A DNA stretch of 64,000 bases from Gyrodactylus bullatarudis (lineage: Eukaryota > Platyhelminthes > Monogenea > Gyrodactylidea > Gyrodactylidae): NCBI GenBank assembly GCA_012064415.1, contig SSNU01000144.1:113084-177083 (forward strand), read 5' to 3'. The position numbers and the translations under genes are program-made. Shown here one piece after another: positions 63,684-64,000 of this stretch. Under the pieces are notes generated by a model. That model searched no databases and was not told the DNA's origin. It worked only from the letters and a program-made list of their open reading frames with translations. Positions within the stretch are counted from its first letter, which is position 1, and the number at the start of each line of letters is the position of its first letter.

Positions 63684-64000
63684 CGTTTTCAAACACGTCC
63701 AAAAATCCACTTGAATTCATAATTTTAAAAATTGAAAGAAAACCAAATGTACATTTCTCGAAGCATCATCAGTGGGAATTTTTCAAAAATGATACAAGTT
63801 AAAAGGTTCATCCAAGATAATAATTTACAAATTATGAGAGAAATAGTAAAAGTCAAAGAAAATAAGAATAAAATGGAAGCTGAAAAAAAATCTCCAATAA
63901 ATAACAACAGTAGAGAGAAAAGTGAAAAAGCTCACATTGGCCAAGGTAGTTGAAGATTAAAAGAATGCTAGAATTATTTCGTTTTAGGTGCTTAGGTAAT
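63684..64000 (-). mobile_element. Penelope-like element, copy 3 (cut by window edge)
   Basis: In Cav2 intron 6. About 80% similar by eye to the 3' part of copy 2: 'aagcatcatcagtgg' (hammerhead-like word, minus strand, 63754-63772), 'caagataataatttacaaat', 'ctccaataaataacaacagt' and 'gaaaaagctcacattggcc'. The nuclease region would lie beyond the right edge. Frames here (63725-63953) are repeat sequence. Confidence 0.75.

Overview
Eukaryotic, AT-rich nuclear DNA from an invertebrate animal. Most genes are split by canonical GT-AG introns, and the gene set is animal: an amine-type GPCR, a Cav2 calcium channel, X11/Mint, Wee1 and Misato. Many introns are extremely short (24-36 nt), while neuronal genes carry introns of about 15 kb. 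That mix suggests a highly derived, perhaps parasitic or miniaturised, spiralian such as an orthonectid, dicyemid or flatworm. The taxon is an inference; nothing in the window fixes it.

Layout. (1) 1-20.4 kb: one two-exon biogenic-amine-type GPCR (3335-20128, +) whose 15.6-kb intron holds a very young Tigger/pogo transposon, a decayed mariner and several foldback/MITE elements. (2) 20.4-26.3 kb: gene-poor DNA with a non-autonomous hAT element flanked by a perfect 8-bp target duplication. (3) 26.3-42.6 kb: a compact island of eight genes on strictly alternating strands: choline/ethanolamine kinase (-), YME1-like i-AAA protease 1 (+), YME1-like protease 2 (-), PA2G4/EBP1 (+), Wee1 (-), X11/Mint (+), a 92-residue unknown (-) and Misato (+). 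Each head-to-head pair shares roughly 140-215 bp, and tail-to-tail gaps are 57-520 bp. (4) 44.2-64 kb: the first six exons of a Cav2-type voltage-gated calcium channel, running off the right edge. Its introns contain a dispersed foldback family, a TA-flanked MITE, an RT fragment inside an inverted repeat, and three copies of a Penelope-like element.

Most striking observations: recurrent 24-nt spliceosomal introns, in a host protease gene and twice in the Tigger transposase; a Tigger transposase with a duplicated DNA-binding module (four HTHs) and 204-bp terminal inverted repeats differing at one base; an AT-AC (U12-type) intron in the Cav2 gene with near-ideal 5' splice and branch sites; and the perfectly strand-alternating gene island between two giant-intron neuronal genes. 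Gene models were built by eye from reading frame, splice sites and family similarity; exon phases were checked by hand. No database search was run.
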